The position numbers were made by a program, and so were the translations under genes. Under the pieces are notes generated by a model. That model saw only the letters and a program-made list of their open reading frames with translations. It searched no databases and was not told the origin of the DNA. Of a stretch of 64,000 bases of DNA, positions 11,251 to 22,767 are shown in pieces; the stretch's first letter is position 1; every line of letters begins with the position of its first letter. Source of the stretch: Mytilisepta virgata (lineage: Eukaryota > Mollusca > Bivalvia > Mytilida > Mytilidae); NCBI GenBank assembly GCA_028015205.1, contig CM051510.1, forward strand, positions 32,984,580 to 33,048,579. The letters run 5' to 3'.

Positions 11251-13189
11251 ACTACCATTGGGACAAAGGCCTCTGGTACAGACTTTGTTTCTGGACTTCC
11301 AATAAAAGTAAAGCATAAAAATGAATCATTCAAGAAACTTATGAGTTTGGCAGATTGTTTATAAGACTTACGAAATTCTTATACGATGTTAGTGAATGTT
11401 GACAAATAAATATTTTAGCTTCTATTAGATACTCTTTAATCACGCTTCAGAGGTCAACATTTGGTTGCTCTGATTGAATGGTTATATAATAATTGAAACA
11501 TATCATATTTTTTGTTTCATTTCAAATTTTCATGATGAAAGTTTAATTATTGACTTTGATATAATTCAAAGTGTAAATGGAGTTATAAGCTTTGAGTGAC
11601 TAATTGTTTTCATAAGAACATTTACTGGAACATTGCAATGTTCAAATTCAATCAACGGATATTAATTTTTTGCTCACTATACATAATCTTAGAAAAGCTC
11701 AGGACGCAGTTGTTCAAAAGTTAATCACTTTTTTCACTTTCCATTATTTCGATTGTTAAGTAATATTTCTGTACTGAAAAACTAAAAATTATAGTTAACT
11801 TTGAATAAATGGGCCCGGTTTTCAGTTCTATGCAAGAATACGAGACCCTATTACATGTAATAACCATTTTAACTATGGCATATTTTTGGTAACTGTCATT
11901 GTCTTAATAGTTTTCAATTTTTTTCACAAAAACAAAATTCAAAAAGTGTTCGACAGCCAAACATTGGGTTAATCGCACAGCCATGATAACATTTATCTAC
12001 GGATGTATTCATCACCATTATTACATTTGTAAATGTGACGTAGTAATGAACTGTACTACAGCGGCGCATGAAGTTGACCGACATAATTATGTTTTCATCA
12101 TGGTCATTAAGAATAGTGTATATTTAATTAGTTGTTTAAAAGTTGGCAGTGTTCGTATAATTGTTATCGTATAATTGTTTACCGATATGGAACATAAATA
12201 TGTATTAATGGACAAATGTCGTCTTACAGATTCATAATTATTTATGTCATCAAAGGGTTTCTATTAGAACTTGATGCAGTGATATTGTGCAATCCTCAAG
12301 CAATACTCATCGTACTAACAAAGAACATTCAACCGTTTAATAAAAAATGTATCCCATCAATATTCAACAAATTTTACTGGCATAAGAAAAGATATGATGC
12401 TATGCGTGTCTACCATACTAAAATATTGGTATCGTATTTCCAAAAGGAATTTTACGGTGTAAAGACATGCACTTATCTCTTATGAATAAGTTCTGTCCTT
12501 AGATGTTTTTGGTGTTACAGCTTAAGGTCATTTTGGCGGGTAGTTTAAACACTGTTCAGGACAAAAAAAATGCACTCAGAAATCTTTATAGCTATTCTAT
12601 ATGTACAAAGGATGAATGTTTATATCCGCTGTACGCTGTTTTCTTTAGTGATAAATTTTGGATGATTTTGAAAACGATCTTTAATAGATATTTATCAATT
12701 TTCTAGAATAACGAGGTCACGTTCCACTGATTACACAACTACTCAACCGTGAATTATCCAATCAACAAAATTTGATTGATTATTCTTATTGCTTATCAAT
12801 ATGTTGTTATATGAACATTGTTGTAATAAAATCGAAATATACCACGATGTTTTTAATTTGTTTCGGAATCATTTTATGTAATCAAAGTACTTTATGCATA
12901 TAAAATTTTGATGTATATGAAAAAAATCATAACCCCCATTGTATTTTAATGCATTTTATGTGTAATGAGAACAAATAAATTAATTTTGTTACATTATGTT
13001 CTGTCGTTCATCAATTTGTATATTAAAATTTGTTTTTTTTTTTTTGTGAATTTATCTTCCTCTCCATCATCAACCAAATAAACAAATACATTGTATACAA
13101 AATATCATGTTTTATTTAATATCATTAAATTATACAAACATAAAAGGCTGATATATGACGAAACAGTTTAACAATTTTGCCTAATATCT
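11251..13189. other. Unassigned intronic sequence
   Basis: AT-rich. Three consecutive plus-strand open stretches (11983-12174, 12216-12485, 12503-12706) have no domain, splice or start context that I can support. An AATAAA cluster lies near 12970. No recognised gene. Confidence 0.4.
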
Positions 13190-13515
13190 TTGCAGCGTAC
13201 TTTCTTTGGTAAGGTTTACAGGCAAGTCTTTGTGTTTTCTGAACTTCAAAATCTGCGTATGATGATTAATAGATGTAACAACTGACTTAGTGTCATTAGG
13301 CAGTCTGCGAAATAGATTTTTTTGTTGTTCTCAAGTCTTGGAAAAACATTGATGTGAAATCATATGTTTTCGGTACGGACCAAAACGTTCCTGATTTGCC
13401 ATTCGATATAGGGACCGCTTCAAGTCTATCAGTTGTACACGAACAATGTCAATCAGTTTGGTAGTGAGGTCAAGAATCGGCTGTGGTTTCACAGTTGTTG
13501 TTTTCTATAAACGAT
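13190..13515 (-). pseudogene. Degraded coding-like segment, unknown family
   Basis: On the minus strand one frame is open from about 13515 down to 13190 apart from a single stop near 13345. It reads, in part, KPQPILDLTTKLIDIV, LIDLKRSLYRMANQERFGPY and then EQQKNLFRRLPNDTKSV. The amphipathic composition looks like genuine former coding sequence. I do not recognise the family. The LTR element at 13579 is inserted 60 bp upstream of it on this strand and may have cut it from its 5' part. Confidence 0.35.
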
Positions 13516-13578
13516 CATGATTAAGATGTTTTCAGCTTTTATTTCCCCATTCAAACTCGTTCAAGGAATTTATAACTG

Positions 13579-13784
13579 TGTTATATATCTGTATTTCGTA
13601 TGGTCGTGTAGTTTTGTGTGAGTGTTGAATTGGAGTTGCGTCCCTTTTGACTACTGTTGTAACTGTGTATGTGACGTAATTTTTGTCTGGATAAAATGTA
13701 AAATGGAAGCTGATGTGTTTTTGTGTGTCCGCCCATAAATCTGAACAATCGGACGATGCCAGCTTTTCCCCCTAGTCCATAACA
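13579..13784 (+). repeat. 5' LTR, 206 bp
   Basis: Identical to 15110-15315. Ends are TG..CA with short inverted termini TGTTA..TAACA. Confidence 0.9.
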
Positions 13785-13799
13785 TGGTGGAGAATCTAA
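13785..13799 (+). promoter_or_regulatory. Putative tRNA primer-binding site
   Basis: TGGTGGAGAATCTAA directly abuts the 5' LTR. TGG pairs with the CCA end of a tRNA. I cannot assign the tRNA. Confidence 0.6.
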
Positions 13800-15100
13800 A
13801 AGAAGATCAATTTTAGCAGTTTCAGCAACTTTTGGACTTTTTCAGCGACTGATTATTGATATTTCGTGTTTGAAAACTTTTAGCAAATTTCGCAGCCTCA
13901 TTCGATCATGGCTTCCATCAGTGTAACTTTACATTACTTATCAGTTTGGGATATTCATTATAATTTTGAACATTTGTTTCCAGTTTGATTTATTACCGAC
14001 CTAACTTTGGGAATGGATGATTTTATTATTTTGAACTTTCATTTGCGGACCAACCAGACCATGTCTTGTCAGTTTGTATATTGTTGTGTATCCTGTCTGC
14101 ACGTGCGATTCGTTGTCTGCAATGTTAACGTATACAAATGTGTATTGAACTGTAAGTAATCCCGTCATCAGCTTATTATCCGGTGATTACTGTATCGCCG
14201 ACTGACTTTCATATTTCGACGTCAACTTTAAAAATTTATGCATTTAAACCTCTAATGATAACATTTAGATTTTAATTAGACGATTGCATCTCCGTGGTTA
14301 TAATCTACAATTTGAACTTTGATGTCTTGAAGATGACAGATCTACTAGACATGATGACCGATTTATTTTTCGACCTGTTTATTTTACAGTGATCGCCGAC
14401 TTTCATATATTGGACATTTTCAGGAATACCTTATGATGGTGATGATTGCATCGCCACAGATGTAAATTCAATTGATTAGCTTCATATTTTAAAAAAAGTT
14501 TACAAGAATATTTGGACGGTTTACTTAGAATTTTGCTGTTTTGTTTGAGTTTGTCATTTAGCGGTGTGATATTGGTCATAAACAAAACCATTGGTGGAAT
14601 GTATTTTCCTGACATTTTTCATGTGCAGCATAATTTTTATGCCGATAGTAGTGTGTGAGTGATGATACGAGAGGGAGGGAGAAGTAGTCGATTTTTTTTT
14701 ATAATATTGTGTGCTTATGAAAAATTTGTCATTTGAATGATTGTCACTATGTTAGGAGTTTAAGGTCTCCGATGATCTTATCAAAGTTGTATTCAGCTAT
14801 TTATATGACATGTTTTGACTAGTAAGAAATGCCATTGAGATGTGTATCACTGCATGAAAGTAATGCGTGCGTGAAGGTCCAGTTGGAGGACTGAGGGATG
14901 CCAGACTTTCAGGTTAAGTGCAGCGTTGATGCGTGTGATTTATAATGGTTACTAGTGTGCCGAAGGATCAGCAGTATTTTCTGTGAACTCTATGAAATTT
15001 ATCATATTTATTTTATTGTACAACTTAATTATTCGGACTTTTTAATTGAAACTTTACAAAACAAACGACCATTGTAAAAATTTAGGAAATTTTTGTTTGT

Positions 15101-15109
15101 GGGGCGGGA
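15101..15109 (+). promoter_or_regulatory. Polypurine tract
   Basis: GGGGCGGGA lies immediately in front of the 3' LTR, where plus-strand priming would occur. Confidence 0.6.
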
Positions 15110-15315
15110 TGTTATATATCTGTATTTCGTATGGTCGTGTAGTTTTGTGTGAGTGTTGAATTGGAGTTGCGTCCCTTTTGACTACTGTTGTAACTGTGTA
15201 TGTGACGTAATTTTTGTCTGGATAAAATGTAAAATGGAAGCTGATGTGTTTTTGTGTGTCCGCCCATAAATCTGAACAATCGGACGATGCCAGCTTTTCC
15301 CCCTAGTCCATAACA
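15110..15315 (+). repeat. 3' LTR, 206 bp
   Basis: Identical to 13579-13784 and followed by the target-site copy ACTG. Confidence 0.9.
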
Positions 15316-15319
15316 ACTG

Positions 15320-16469
15320 GACAAGAACGAGCTTACATGAAGAAATAAACCTGACTAAATGAAATTTGAAATTAGATGTACGTTTTGTTACATATAGGCT
15401 ATCGCAATGAAAGATGAAAACTATAATCCCCCCTCCCAAAAAACCACACTTATATAAATATATTTATCTAATTTTTTTTAAATGTATCGAGATGCTTTAT
15501 TGATATATTATCCGTTATTCTATTATTTATTATTTAAAAACAATTAAGTATTTAAATCCTTGAAAAAATGTTGAGTTCGCAAATAAATTATAACATAATG
15601 ATACAAAAAGAAAGATTGAAACATGAAAATATCCTAACACTTAATATTTTAGTACTTTTAGAAATAGGTTAACCGTTCCTGAAAGCTTCAAAGTAATGAA
15701 AATATAGCTGATGTTTCGCCGAATTGGTTGATTATAGAACAATACATTAAAAAGTCTACTGTAATCTGAAAAAATTAAAAAAAATATTTTTTTTCAACTC
15801 GCAGGCATATAAAATAAATTCATATTGAAGGAAAGTTATTAAAATACACAAATCTGTTAAAAGGAAACAATAATGATATTTTTTTAACGTTCAAGTAAAA
15901 TACCTTGCTTAATCTCTGTAAACACTCCTCGTAGTTGAAATGGGTTGGTAGAGATCCCCAGGGACACCACATTTTAATGCAGTGAAACAGATGTACATTT
16001 TTTTAACGTTTTCAAATGACTTACATGCAATGGAAAATTTCCTGACTATAAACATGTATATGTAAATTTCTCAACTGGGTTCAATTATTACCAACTAAAC
16101 GAAAAAGTTAATAATTTTTGCAAAAACAATACTTTTTTTTATTATTTTTATATTTTCAAGGAAACCGTTTTTGGTTTGTTTGCTAAGCTTACTTGTATGT
16201 GTTTATTACCACCACAAATCATTTCTAATTATGAAGACCTAATCAGCATGATAATTGGTATTCAATATAGTCATCGGTCATGCATGACATACTGCTGGAT
16301 GAGGGCGACATCTACAGTGTTACATGAATTTATTGCTCTTACAGAAAGTTTGCAATTTTCGAGTATCTTAGTGCATAATAAGTGTTTTTTGTGAAGAAAA
16401 CTATATACAATTACTCAAGATACATTTGTGAAAGAACAATTCTTAGTAAATAGCAGTTTAATGATAGAA
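15320..16469. other. AT-rich spacer, possibly 5' UTR of the next LINE
   Basis: No gene recognised. The 5' end of the LINE that follows is not defined and may lie inside this stretch. Confidence 0.35.
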
Positions 16470-16693
16470 ATGGATCAGTATACACAAATACTCAGTGTGT
16501 GGAGTTAATGGTGCGAGTCCGGCATTCATACAAGAAAATGTAAACAATCAATTGTCAAGTAATCCGTCGATGTATCAACACAATGGTCATGTGAGTAGTG
16601 AACTATTTAATAATACACAAAGAAAGAGAAATCTGTCATTTCAAGACGCATATTACATAGAAAATTCAAGTGACAATAAAAGAATGAAACCGC
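16470..16693 (+). pseudogene. LINE ORF1, N-terminal piece
   Basis: ATG at 16470 starts MDQYTQ. A small indel near 16490 shifts into the frame reading NGASPAFIQENVNN, MYQHNGHVSSELFNNTQRKR and DNKRMKP. The frame is interrupted at 16694 by the TGTAAC-ended transposon and resumes at 17524. With the insertion and one 4-bp target copy ignored, the two halves are in phase, which supports the split. Confidence 0.65.
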
Positions 16694-17523
16694 TGTAACA
16701 GTGATTTCATTCCACCAGTGAATTGATTCCGGAGGAAACAAAACCCTAGTGATAAAATTCCACCGACCAAAAATCACTAGTGTTTTTATTCCATGTCCAG
16801 TGAAAAAATTCCACCCATCTAAAATAAGGAAGTTTTCACTGAAAACATAATAAAAACCATAGTACCTGAGTGATTTTTGATCACTGGATTTTTTTAACTA
16901 GGGATTTGATAAAATTCCACTGGGCATTTCTTAATAAATTTTTGTCTTTATGAATGCCTTCGTCGGTGCTTTGAATATTGATAAATTACATTTTAACGTA
17001 ATTATCTAGATGACTTCCAGATTGTACATTGCACATTTCTAAGACTTCAACTTTCTTTTCCTTCAACACAACAGCCTTATCGTCCTTGGTGTACAGAAGG
17101 TCGACATCTTCATGTTCTTTTATCTTAAAATCATCTTTCCTTGCCCTAATTCTCCTTTTTTCGTTATCCGATATTCCGTTTAGGTATTTGGAATCTTTAA
17201 TATATTGTACAAGTGTACTATATTCTTCATATTCCATTTTATTTACCTGTCCACCAGGTGAGTATAATTATTCATTTAAAATATTCATTTTATTCTGATT
17301 ATAAATAGATACTTTAAAACGTTTAAATGAATCTAAAGAAACTGAACTGGTTTCCTTTTTGAATAGTCCTGATCTTGTTAAATAATGTATTGAAAGAAAA
17401 CGTAAACATAAATATTTACTTGTAAATTAATAACAAACCTCTTCCCACTATTAACGGAAACGTCACACTAGTGATTAATGGTTAGCCGGAATCAAAACAC
17501 ACCGGAATGAAACTTCGGTTACA
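16694..17523 (-). mobile_element. DNA transposon remnant with integrase-like fragment (Ginger-like)
   Basis: The ends are inverted repeats. The left reads TGTAACAGTGATTTCATTCC and the right, reverse-complemented, reads TGTAACCGAAGTTTCATTCC. Both continue with a shared TTGATTCCGG block. The flanks carry ACCG on each side. Inside, a minus-strand frame (17237-16986, starting MEYEEYSTLVQYIKDSKY) reads like the N-terminal part of an integrase zinc-binding region, ending EMCNVQSGSHLDN where family members have an H..H/C..C pattern. TGT..ACA ends with a gypsy-like integrase and a 4-bp target copy are hallmarks of Ginger transposons. The element is internally deleted. Confidence 0.6.
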
Positions 17524-18231
17524 ACCGACAGTTTCGAGTGCACCCATGATTAACGAGATGTCCCAAAATAGAATAGAGACCTTGATCTTACAATTGTCAA
17601 CAAACTTATGTGATGTGAGTCAAAAACTAGAACGTCGCATAGATGAAATGGAGAATAATTTTGAACGTAAAATTACAGAAAAACTGTCAGAGAAAATTTC
17701 GGAGATGATCGACACAAAATTAAAACAGAAAATCGACACTGTACGAGATGAAGTTAAAACCGATATGACAGCAATGCAAGATAAAATACAAGCGCTGGAA
17801 AAAACGATGAAGGAAACAAACATTGTAAAAACTGAAAATAACAGCAGAAATAAATTTGTCATCAGAAATCTCATATACGACCAGACAGAAAAAGTTAATA
17901 ATGACGTCACAATGAACAAGGTGCAAGGACTTCTTAAGGACGGGTTAGCACTTCATGACATAACACTTAAATCAGTGCAGCGAAAAGAAACTAGAGGCCC
18001 GCACCCTGGCATAGTTATTGTTGAAACGAACAGTTGTGAGGAAAAATCAAAAGTCATGAAGAACAAACGCATATTGAAAACTGTGAAGAAATACGAAAAC
18101 ATTTACATAGACAATGATCAGTCGTACGAAACAAGAAACTTACAGCCAGTTTCAGGACAGTTTTGAGAGAAATGGGAAAGGAGAAAGAATACAAGATAGT
18201 TGGCAACCGTCTCGTCAAGAAACAACAATAG
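17524..18231 (+). pseudogene. LINE ORF1, C-terminal piece
   Basis: Open frame with a coiled coil (LERRIDEMENNFERKITEKL to about DKIQALEKTMKE). It is followed by an RRM-like part (NKFVIRNLIYD, VQGLLKDGLALHDITLKSV) and a C-terminal part (GIVIVETNSCEEKSKVMKNK, NIYIDNDQS). The order is that of L1-type ORF1 proteins. A one-base shift near 18143 gives a premature TGA at 18164-18166. The other frame continues REMGKEKEYKIVGNRLVKKQQ to the natural stop near 18231. The 17507 ATG lies inside the transposon end and is not the true start. Confidence 0.7.
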
Positions 18232-18239
18232 GATGTACT

Positions 18240-19065
18240 GCGGCTTGGAGTTTGGAACGCACGGGGATGGTCACTGAAGACAAACGACAACTCGCAGTTC
18301 CGAAAACTTGTACTGGAGTATTCAAATTGTGATTTGTTTGCCGTCACGGAAACCTTTTTACGGCGTAACGAAAAATTGGAAATAAATGGTTTTAAATTTT
18401 ATGGAAATAACAGAAAAATTCTTAACAGAAATGCTAATCGGGGATCCGGTGGAGTAGGATTACTAGTGAAATTAGAGCTGTTAGATAATTTTGACTGCGA
18501 TATTTTGAGTTCAGAATATGAAGGAGTATTATGAATAAAACTTAATTCTAAAGCGAACGATGTATGCTTCTGTATAGCAGTTTGCTATCTGCCACCCGCG
18601 GAATCAACTAGGTCACTGGAATCGGATGTATTTTTCCAAAATTTGTTGAAGGATATATATACATACCAAAATATGGGTAAAATATGATATGTGGTGATTT
18701 TTAATTCCCGTGTTGGATACAACTTAGATTATATTGAAGGAGTAGATTTAATTAAACCCCGAACAGTTGTTGATGCAACTGAAAATCATCAATGAGATGT
18801 TTTTATTAATTTTCTATGTGATGTAAATTTCGCCATGCTAAATGGCCGTTTTAATGATAGTGATTTTACATGTATCTCTGGATCTGGCGGATCCGTAGTG
18901 GATTATATATGTGTGCCTTATGAAGATACCGATTCTATTTTAGATTTTAAAATTATGTCAATGTCAGATTTAATCGCTGAAATTGGTTATGTCCCGGAGA
19001 AAATTCCAGATCATTCTCTATTATACTGTGATATATATGTGCCTGTGTCTAATGCTAAACATAGC
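18240..19065 (+). pseudogene. LINE ORF2 endonuclease domain
   Basis: Begins almost directly after ORF1. Motifs: LGVWNARGW (metal-binding Asn), FAVTETFL (Glu), RGSGGVGLLV, AVCYLPP, then a damaged GDFN segment near 18695 reading IFNSRVG. FTCISGSGGSVVDYI and IPDHSLLYCDI follow, where DH is the catalytic His region. Stops at about 18532, 18685 and 18793 break it. This is the same class of enzyme as at 6706 but clearly a different lineage. Confidence 0.75.
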
Positions 19066-20700
19066 AAGAAATCAGAGCGCGGGTTCGATCAACGTCGGAA
19101 ATATAAAGTGTCAGATATTCCAAATGATTTTCTAAATACTGAGGAGATTATAAGTAAAGTGCACGAAACCATCCGTAATATTGAAAATTCGATGCGGATT
19201 ACGCAGGATGTTCAGACTGCATATGAAAATTTCCAATTGCTTATAATTGGTGAAATGAATAACAGGTTACCAAGTATTAATCATTCAAACAGTAATATGA
19301 AACCAAAAAAGTCTTTATACAAGCCGTATTGGAATGAAACCTTAAGCCGACAATGGGATCAAGCGTGTATAGCTGAGAAAAAGTGGCTAAAGAGTAAAGG
19401 ATCGAATTCATTGAAGCGTTCTCTAAAAGAGGCATTTTGCGCAGAAAGGAAAGCGTTTGACCGTCTCAATCGTAAATTCAAACGTCGATACCAGCAAGAA
19501 GAACGTTAGGAATTGGAAGATAAACTATACTCATCGAATCAACGTGACTTTTGGCGATCAATAGGTAAACTGGGAATACATAACGAACGTTCGAAATGTA
19601 TCCCGTATGCAATTGTTGATGAAAACGGAATTGTTCAGACAGATAAAGCAACTGTTCTTGACCGATGGAAAAATGACTTTAAAACTCTGTTCTCGTCTGA
19701 CAATACAGCTCAACTACCTACAAATATTGATAACGTTAACACTGAAAGAGACGTATCTGAATTAAATGCGCCAATTACAAGAGATGAAGTATTACAGGCC
19801 GTGATAAGTGTAAAAAACAGAAAAGCGACAGGGATCGATGACATTCCGGCCGAGGTATTGAAGAATGAAGTGTCGGTAGACTTACTTTACGAAATTATAA
19901 GTGGATGCTTTCACATAGGGAAAGTGCCATCCCAATGGACAATGGGTGTTATAAATCCGATATTGAAGCCGAATGCAGATGATAACCGGAAACCGTTAAA
20001 TTATCGCGGAATAACATTAATTTCAATACCATGCAAGATTTACTGCATTATATTAAATCTAAGACTCAGCCAATGGTTAGAAGAAAACGACTGTTTATGT
20101 GACGAACAGAACGGGTTCCGGAAAGGAAGAAGCTGTGAGGAACATATTCACTCTTTATTTTTGACTCTAAACGACCGAAAAATATCGCGGAAATCAACAT
20201 TTGCGTGTTTCATAGACCGCACATTACTCTGGTATAAGTTACAAGCGTTGGGCATCCGTGGTTAATTCTTAAGTGCCGTTCAATCTCTTTATACGGATGT
20301 ACAATGCACTGTACGGATTAACAGTGACAATACCCCGTGGTTTGATGTTACTAGCGGCGTGAAGCAGGGCTGTATACTGTCTCCCACGTTGTTTTCTATT
20401 TTCATAAACGATTTAGCCAGCAAAATCAACGATCTAAAATGTGGTATACTGATGGATAACTCAATGCTCAGTGTTTTATTATATGCGGACGACATAGTGT
20501 TGCTGGCTCCTGATGAAACTAGTTTGAAGCGAATGATGGATACGGTTACCGAATGGTTTGAAAATTGGAAGTTAACTATTAATGGTGATAAGACGAAAGT
20601 TGTCCATTTCAGGCCTCCTACAATGACAATCTCACGAAGTACATTCTCTTGTGGTGGTCAATCGATACAGTTTACAGACTCGTACAAATATCTCGGTGTG
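19066..20700 (+). pseudogene. LINE ORF2 reverse transcriptase domain
   Basis: After a basic linker (RKFKRRYQQEER, TAG at 19507-19509) the domain shows AVISVKNRKATGIDDIPAEV, GVINPILKPN, NYRGITLISIPCKIY, QNGFRKGRSC, then FACFID directly joined to RTLLWYKL at 20217/20218. GVKQGCILSPTLFSIFINDL and LLYADDIVLLA (YADD 20482-20493) follow. Relatives have roughly nine more residues, including KAFD, between FID and the RTLLW-type segment. The motif A core is therefore deleted in frame. A TAA at 20263-20265 is a further lesion. Inactive. Confidence 0.85.
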
Positions 20701-21705
20701 TGGCTTGATGAACATATAACGTTTCAAAAGAATGCAAAAGAGCTCGCAAAGTCAGCTAGTCGAGCTCTGGGAGCCGTATATGGAAAAGTGATATCAGCCG
20801 GTGGTGTGACCCATAGTGTATTTAGCAAACTTTATTCAACTATGGTGGAGCCTATACTTCTCTACGGAAGTGGAATTTGGGGTTACAAAAACTTTAGCCA
20901 AATCTCGACGGTACAGAATAAAGCATGTAAACTCTTCCTGGGTGTAGGAAAACACACTTCGAATATAGCGACACGCGGAGATATGGGCTGGACTTCGACA
21001 AAGACCAAATTAAGAAAATCGTGTGTTCGCTTACTTTGTAAACTTTATAGACTTGATGAGAATCGTCTCCTAAGTAAGATTTGGAGATGGTCATCCAGAA
21101 GAAGAAAAGGTTGGACTTTTGAGGTAAATAAAATTGTGGACAAGGTGGAGAGTAATATGGTTGTACAAGACATAGGCGTTTCTGTGAACAATGCAATGCA
21201 AGTGGTCCATGAAAAGCTCATCAACTTGGACAATGTAGAATGGCGTAATGAACTACTAAATGATAATGGCAACCAAGTAAATGGAAACAAACTTCGTACT
21301 TATCGACTCTATAAAGACAATGTTAAGGTTGAAACATATGCTAGAATTAATATTCCAAAATATCAGAGACGATGCATGGCAATGTTTCGCGCTGGCTCGT
21401 TGCCGCTTGCCCTGGAGACCGGGCGTTACTCCAGGCCGCCTACTCCGCTTGAACATAGACTTTGTAGATACTGTGAACTAGGTGAAATAGAAACAGAAAA
21501 ACATTTTCTAATGACATGTCCATTATATTCAGATTTGAGATATGACTTTTTTCTTGAATGCGCCAAATATATTGAAAATTTTAACAGTATGAGTTTAAAT
21601 GGTCAATTTGTTAACATCATGAACTGCGAAGTAATACAGCAATTTTTCTGTAAGAGTCTGCATAAATTCTTTTTACGTCGAAAACTTTTCACATTCGACT
21701 CGTGA
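20701..21705 (+). pseudogene. LINE ORF2 thumb and C-terminal zinc knuckle
   Basis: An open frame of over 330 codons continuing the same frame as YADD. It reads WLDEHITFQKNAKELAKSA, the thumb segment STMVEPILLYGSGIWG, the repeat-like FLGVGKHTSNIATRGDMGW, then near the end CRYCELGEIETEKHFLMTC. That last piece is an intact CX2C..HX4C knuckle. It stops at 21703-21705. This is the best preserved part of either LINE in the window. Confidence 0.85.
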
Positions 21706-21985
21706 TATAACATGATTAAGGTTAATCTGATTTTTGTTTTAATTTTAAGTTATAATTTTATACTGAATTTTTTATTTAATTTTTATTCAACAGATAACGT
21801 GATTGTAACTTAGTGTAAATACAGATTTTTATAAGAATTTAGTGTAAATATAGAATTTTAAAAGTGTCTCATAAGTCAATTTTATGGCTGGGTATTGATT
21901 GAATGTTTCAACTGATGATATATATATTGGGTACTTTTTTATGTCAATCAATATGTGACACTATAATAAAATAAATTTATCTAAA
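21706..21985 (+). other. 3' UTR of the second LINE
   Basis: AT-rich tail with a repeated GTGTAAATA block (21813 and 21842) and ATAATAAAATAAA at the end. Confidence 0.55.
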
Positions 21986-22139
21986 GTTATCATATCCCAG
22001 GAATACGCCAGTGCCGATAAAAACTCAAATAACTTCTTTAATATTGAATCGATTTAATTCAAACAAAAATAAGAAGATCAAAAATAAAATTTTCTGTCGA
22101 ATAATTAACATCAATGCTCATTGAATCATCAATTAGACG

Positions 22140-22275
22140 TACCGCATTTTGGGATTTTCGAATTTATTTTCAGTTTTTTAGGTTATTCTCTTGGTTTTCA
22201 ACATTTTAAGCCTTAAGCACAACCGTAAGTCGACGAAATGTGTACAGTTTGTGTATCAAAATTAGTACATGTAGT
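22140..22275 (+). repeat. Relic of the hammerhead-bearing repeat family
   Basis: CAACATTTTAAGCCTTAAGCACAACCGTAAGTCGACGAAATGTGTAC-like sequence (22198-22245) parallels the copies at 38343 and 38925: a GAGCACAAC-type lead, GTCGACGAAA, then GTATCAAAATT. The CUGAUGA core is lost here (CCGTAAG). Confidence 0.5.
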
Positions 22276-22767
22276 ATCGAAGAGTTCTATTGAAATGCAA
22301 TTTTGATAAAAAATGAAGGTAATCTATGTAAATCATATAAGTGTAATAATTAAATACATACAAGAATGTTTAAGCATATTTGATTGATTAACAAAATTTA
22401 TATTGGGATGGGATCTAAAAATAATTTCGTTTGAGAAATCTATGGTGATCCACCTCCCTTTGATAGGTACAACATAGTCAATGTGGGTTGAGTCCTAAAA
22501 CCTCAAAGCTCTTAATCAAAATTGGTAAGTCATCCAATTTCAAAACATGTTGAATGAATGTTCTACCGGAATGAAGAATGGAAAAAGATTCCTCTAATTG
22601 TTTCATGTATCCTTTGCCCTCATATATTTATCTATATAGTCTCGGTTCAATATTTCTATATCACTTTGGTTAGTTGACATGAGCATTAAATACACTGTAT
22701 TTTTTTCGGAGATCACATTTATGAATTATTTTTATTAGCTATACACATGCACTATTATTTATTATAG
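22276..22767. other. 3' end of the 21-kb intron
   Basis: No gene or repeat recognised. Ends in the acceptor TTATTTATTATAG at 22767. Confidence 0.4.

Larger units (their letters stand above)
13579..15315 (+). mobile_element. Young non-autonomous LTR element (TRIM/LARD-like)
   Basis: Two 206-bp direct repeats, identical base for base (13579-13784 and 15110-15315), begin TGTTATATA and end CATAACA. Right after the 5' LTR comes TGGTGGAGAATC, a primer-binding-site-like sequence starting with the expected TGG. Right before the 3' LTR is the purine tract GGGGCGGGA (15101-15109). The element is flanked by a 4-bp direct repeat ACTG (13575-13578 and 15316-15319). The 1325-bp interior has no gag, protease or pol frame. 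It must be mobilised in trans. Identical LTRs imply recent insertion. Orientation is set by the primer site and purine tract. Confidence 0.9.
16470..21985 (+). mobile_element. Second APE-type LINE, decayed
   Basis: Contains ORF1 (split by a DNA transposon) and an ORF2 with endonuclease, reverse transcriptase (YADD) and a C-terminal CCHC module. A 3' UTR ends near 21985 in AATAAAATAAA-like sequence. ORF2 is in one frame over most of its length, with several nonsense codons and a deletion in reverse transcriptase motif A. Wording such as LLYADDIVLLAPDE and SYKYLGVWLD separates it from the 2A-bearing LINE at 4748. The exact clade and 5' end are not determined. Confidence 0.8.

Noticed and set aside
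11983..12706. Three successive plus-strand open frames
   Set aside because: No ATG context, splice signals, domain or codon character. AT-rich chance frames are expected here.
17620..17919. 99-codon minus-strand hydrophobic frame
   Set aside because: Shadow of the second LINE's ORF1 coiled coil.
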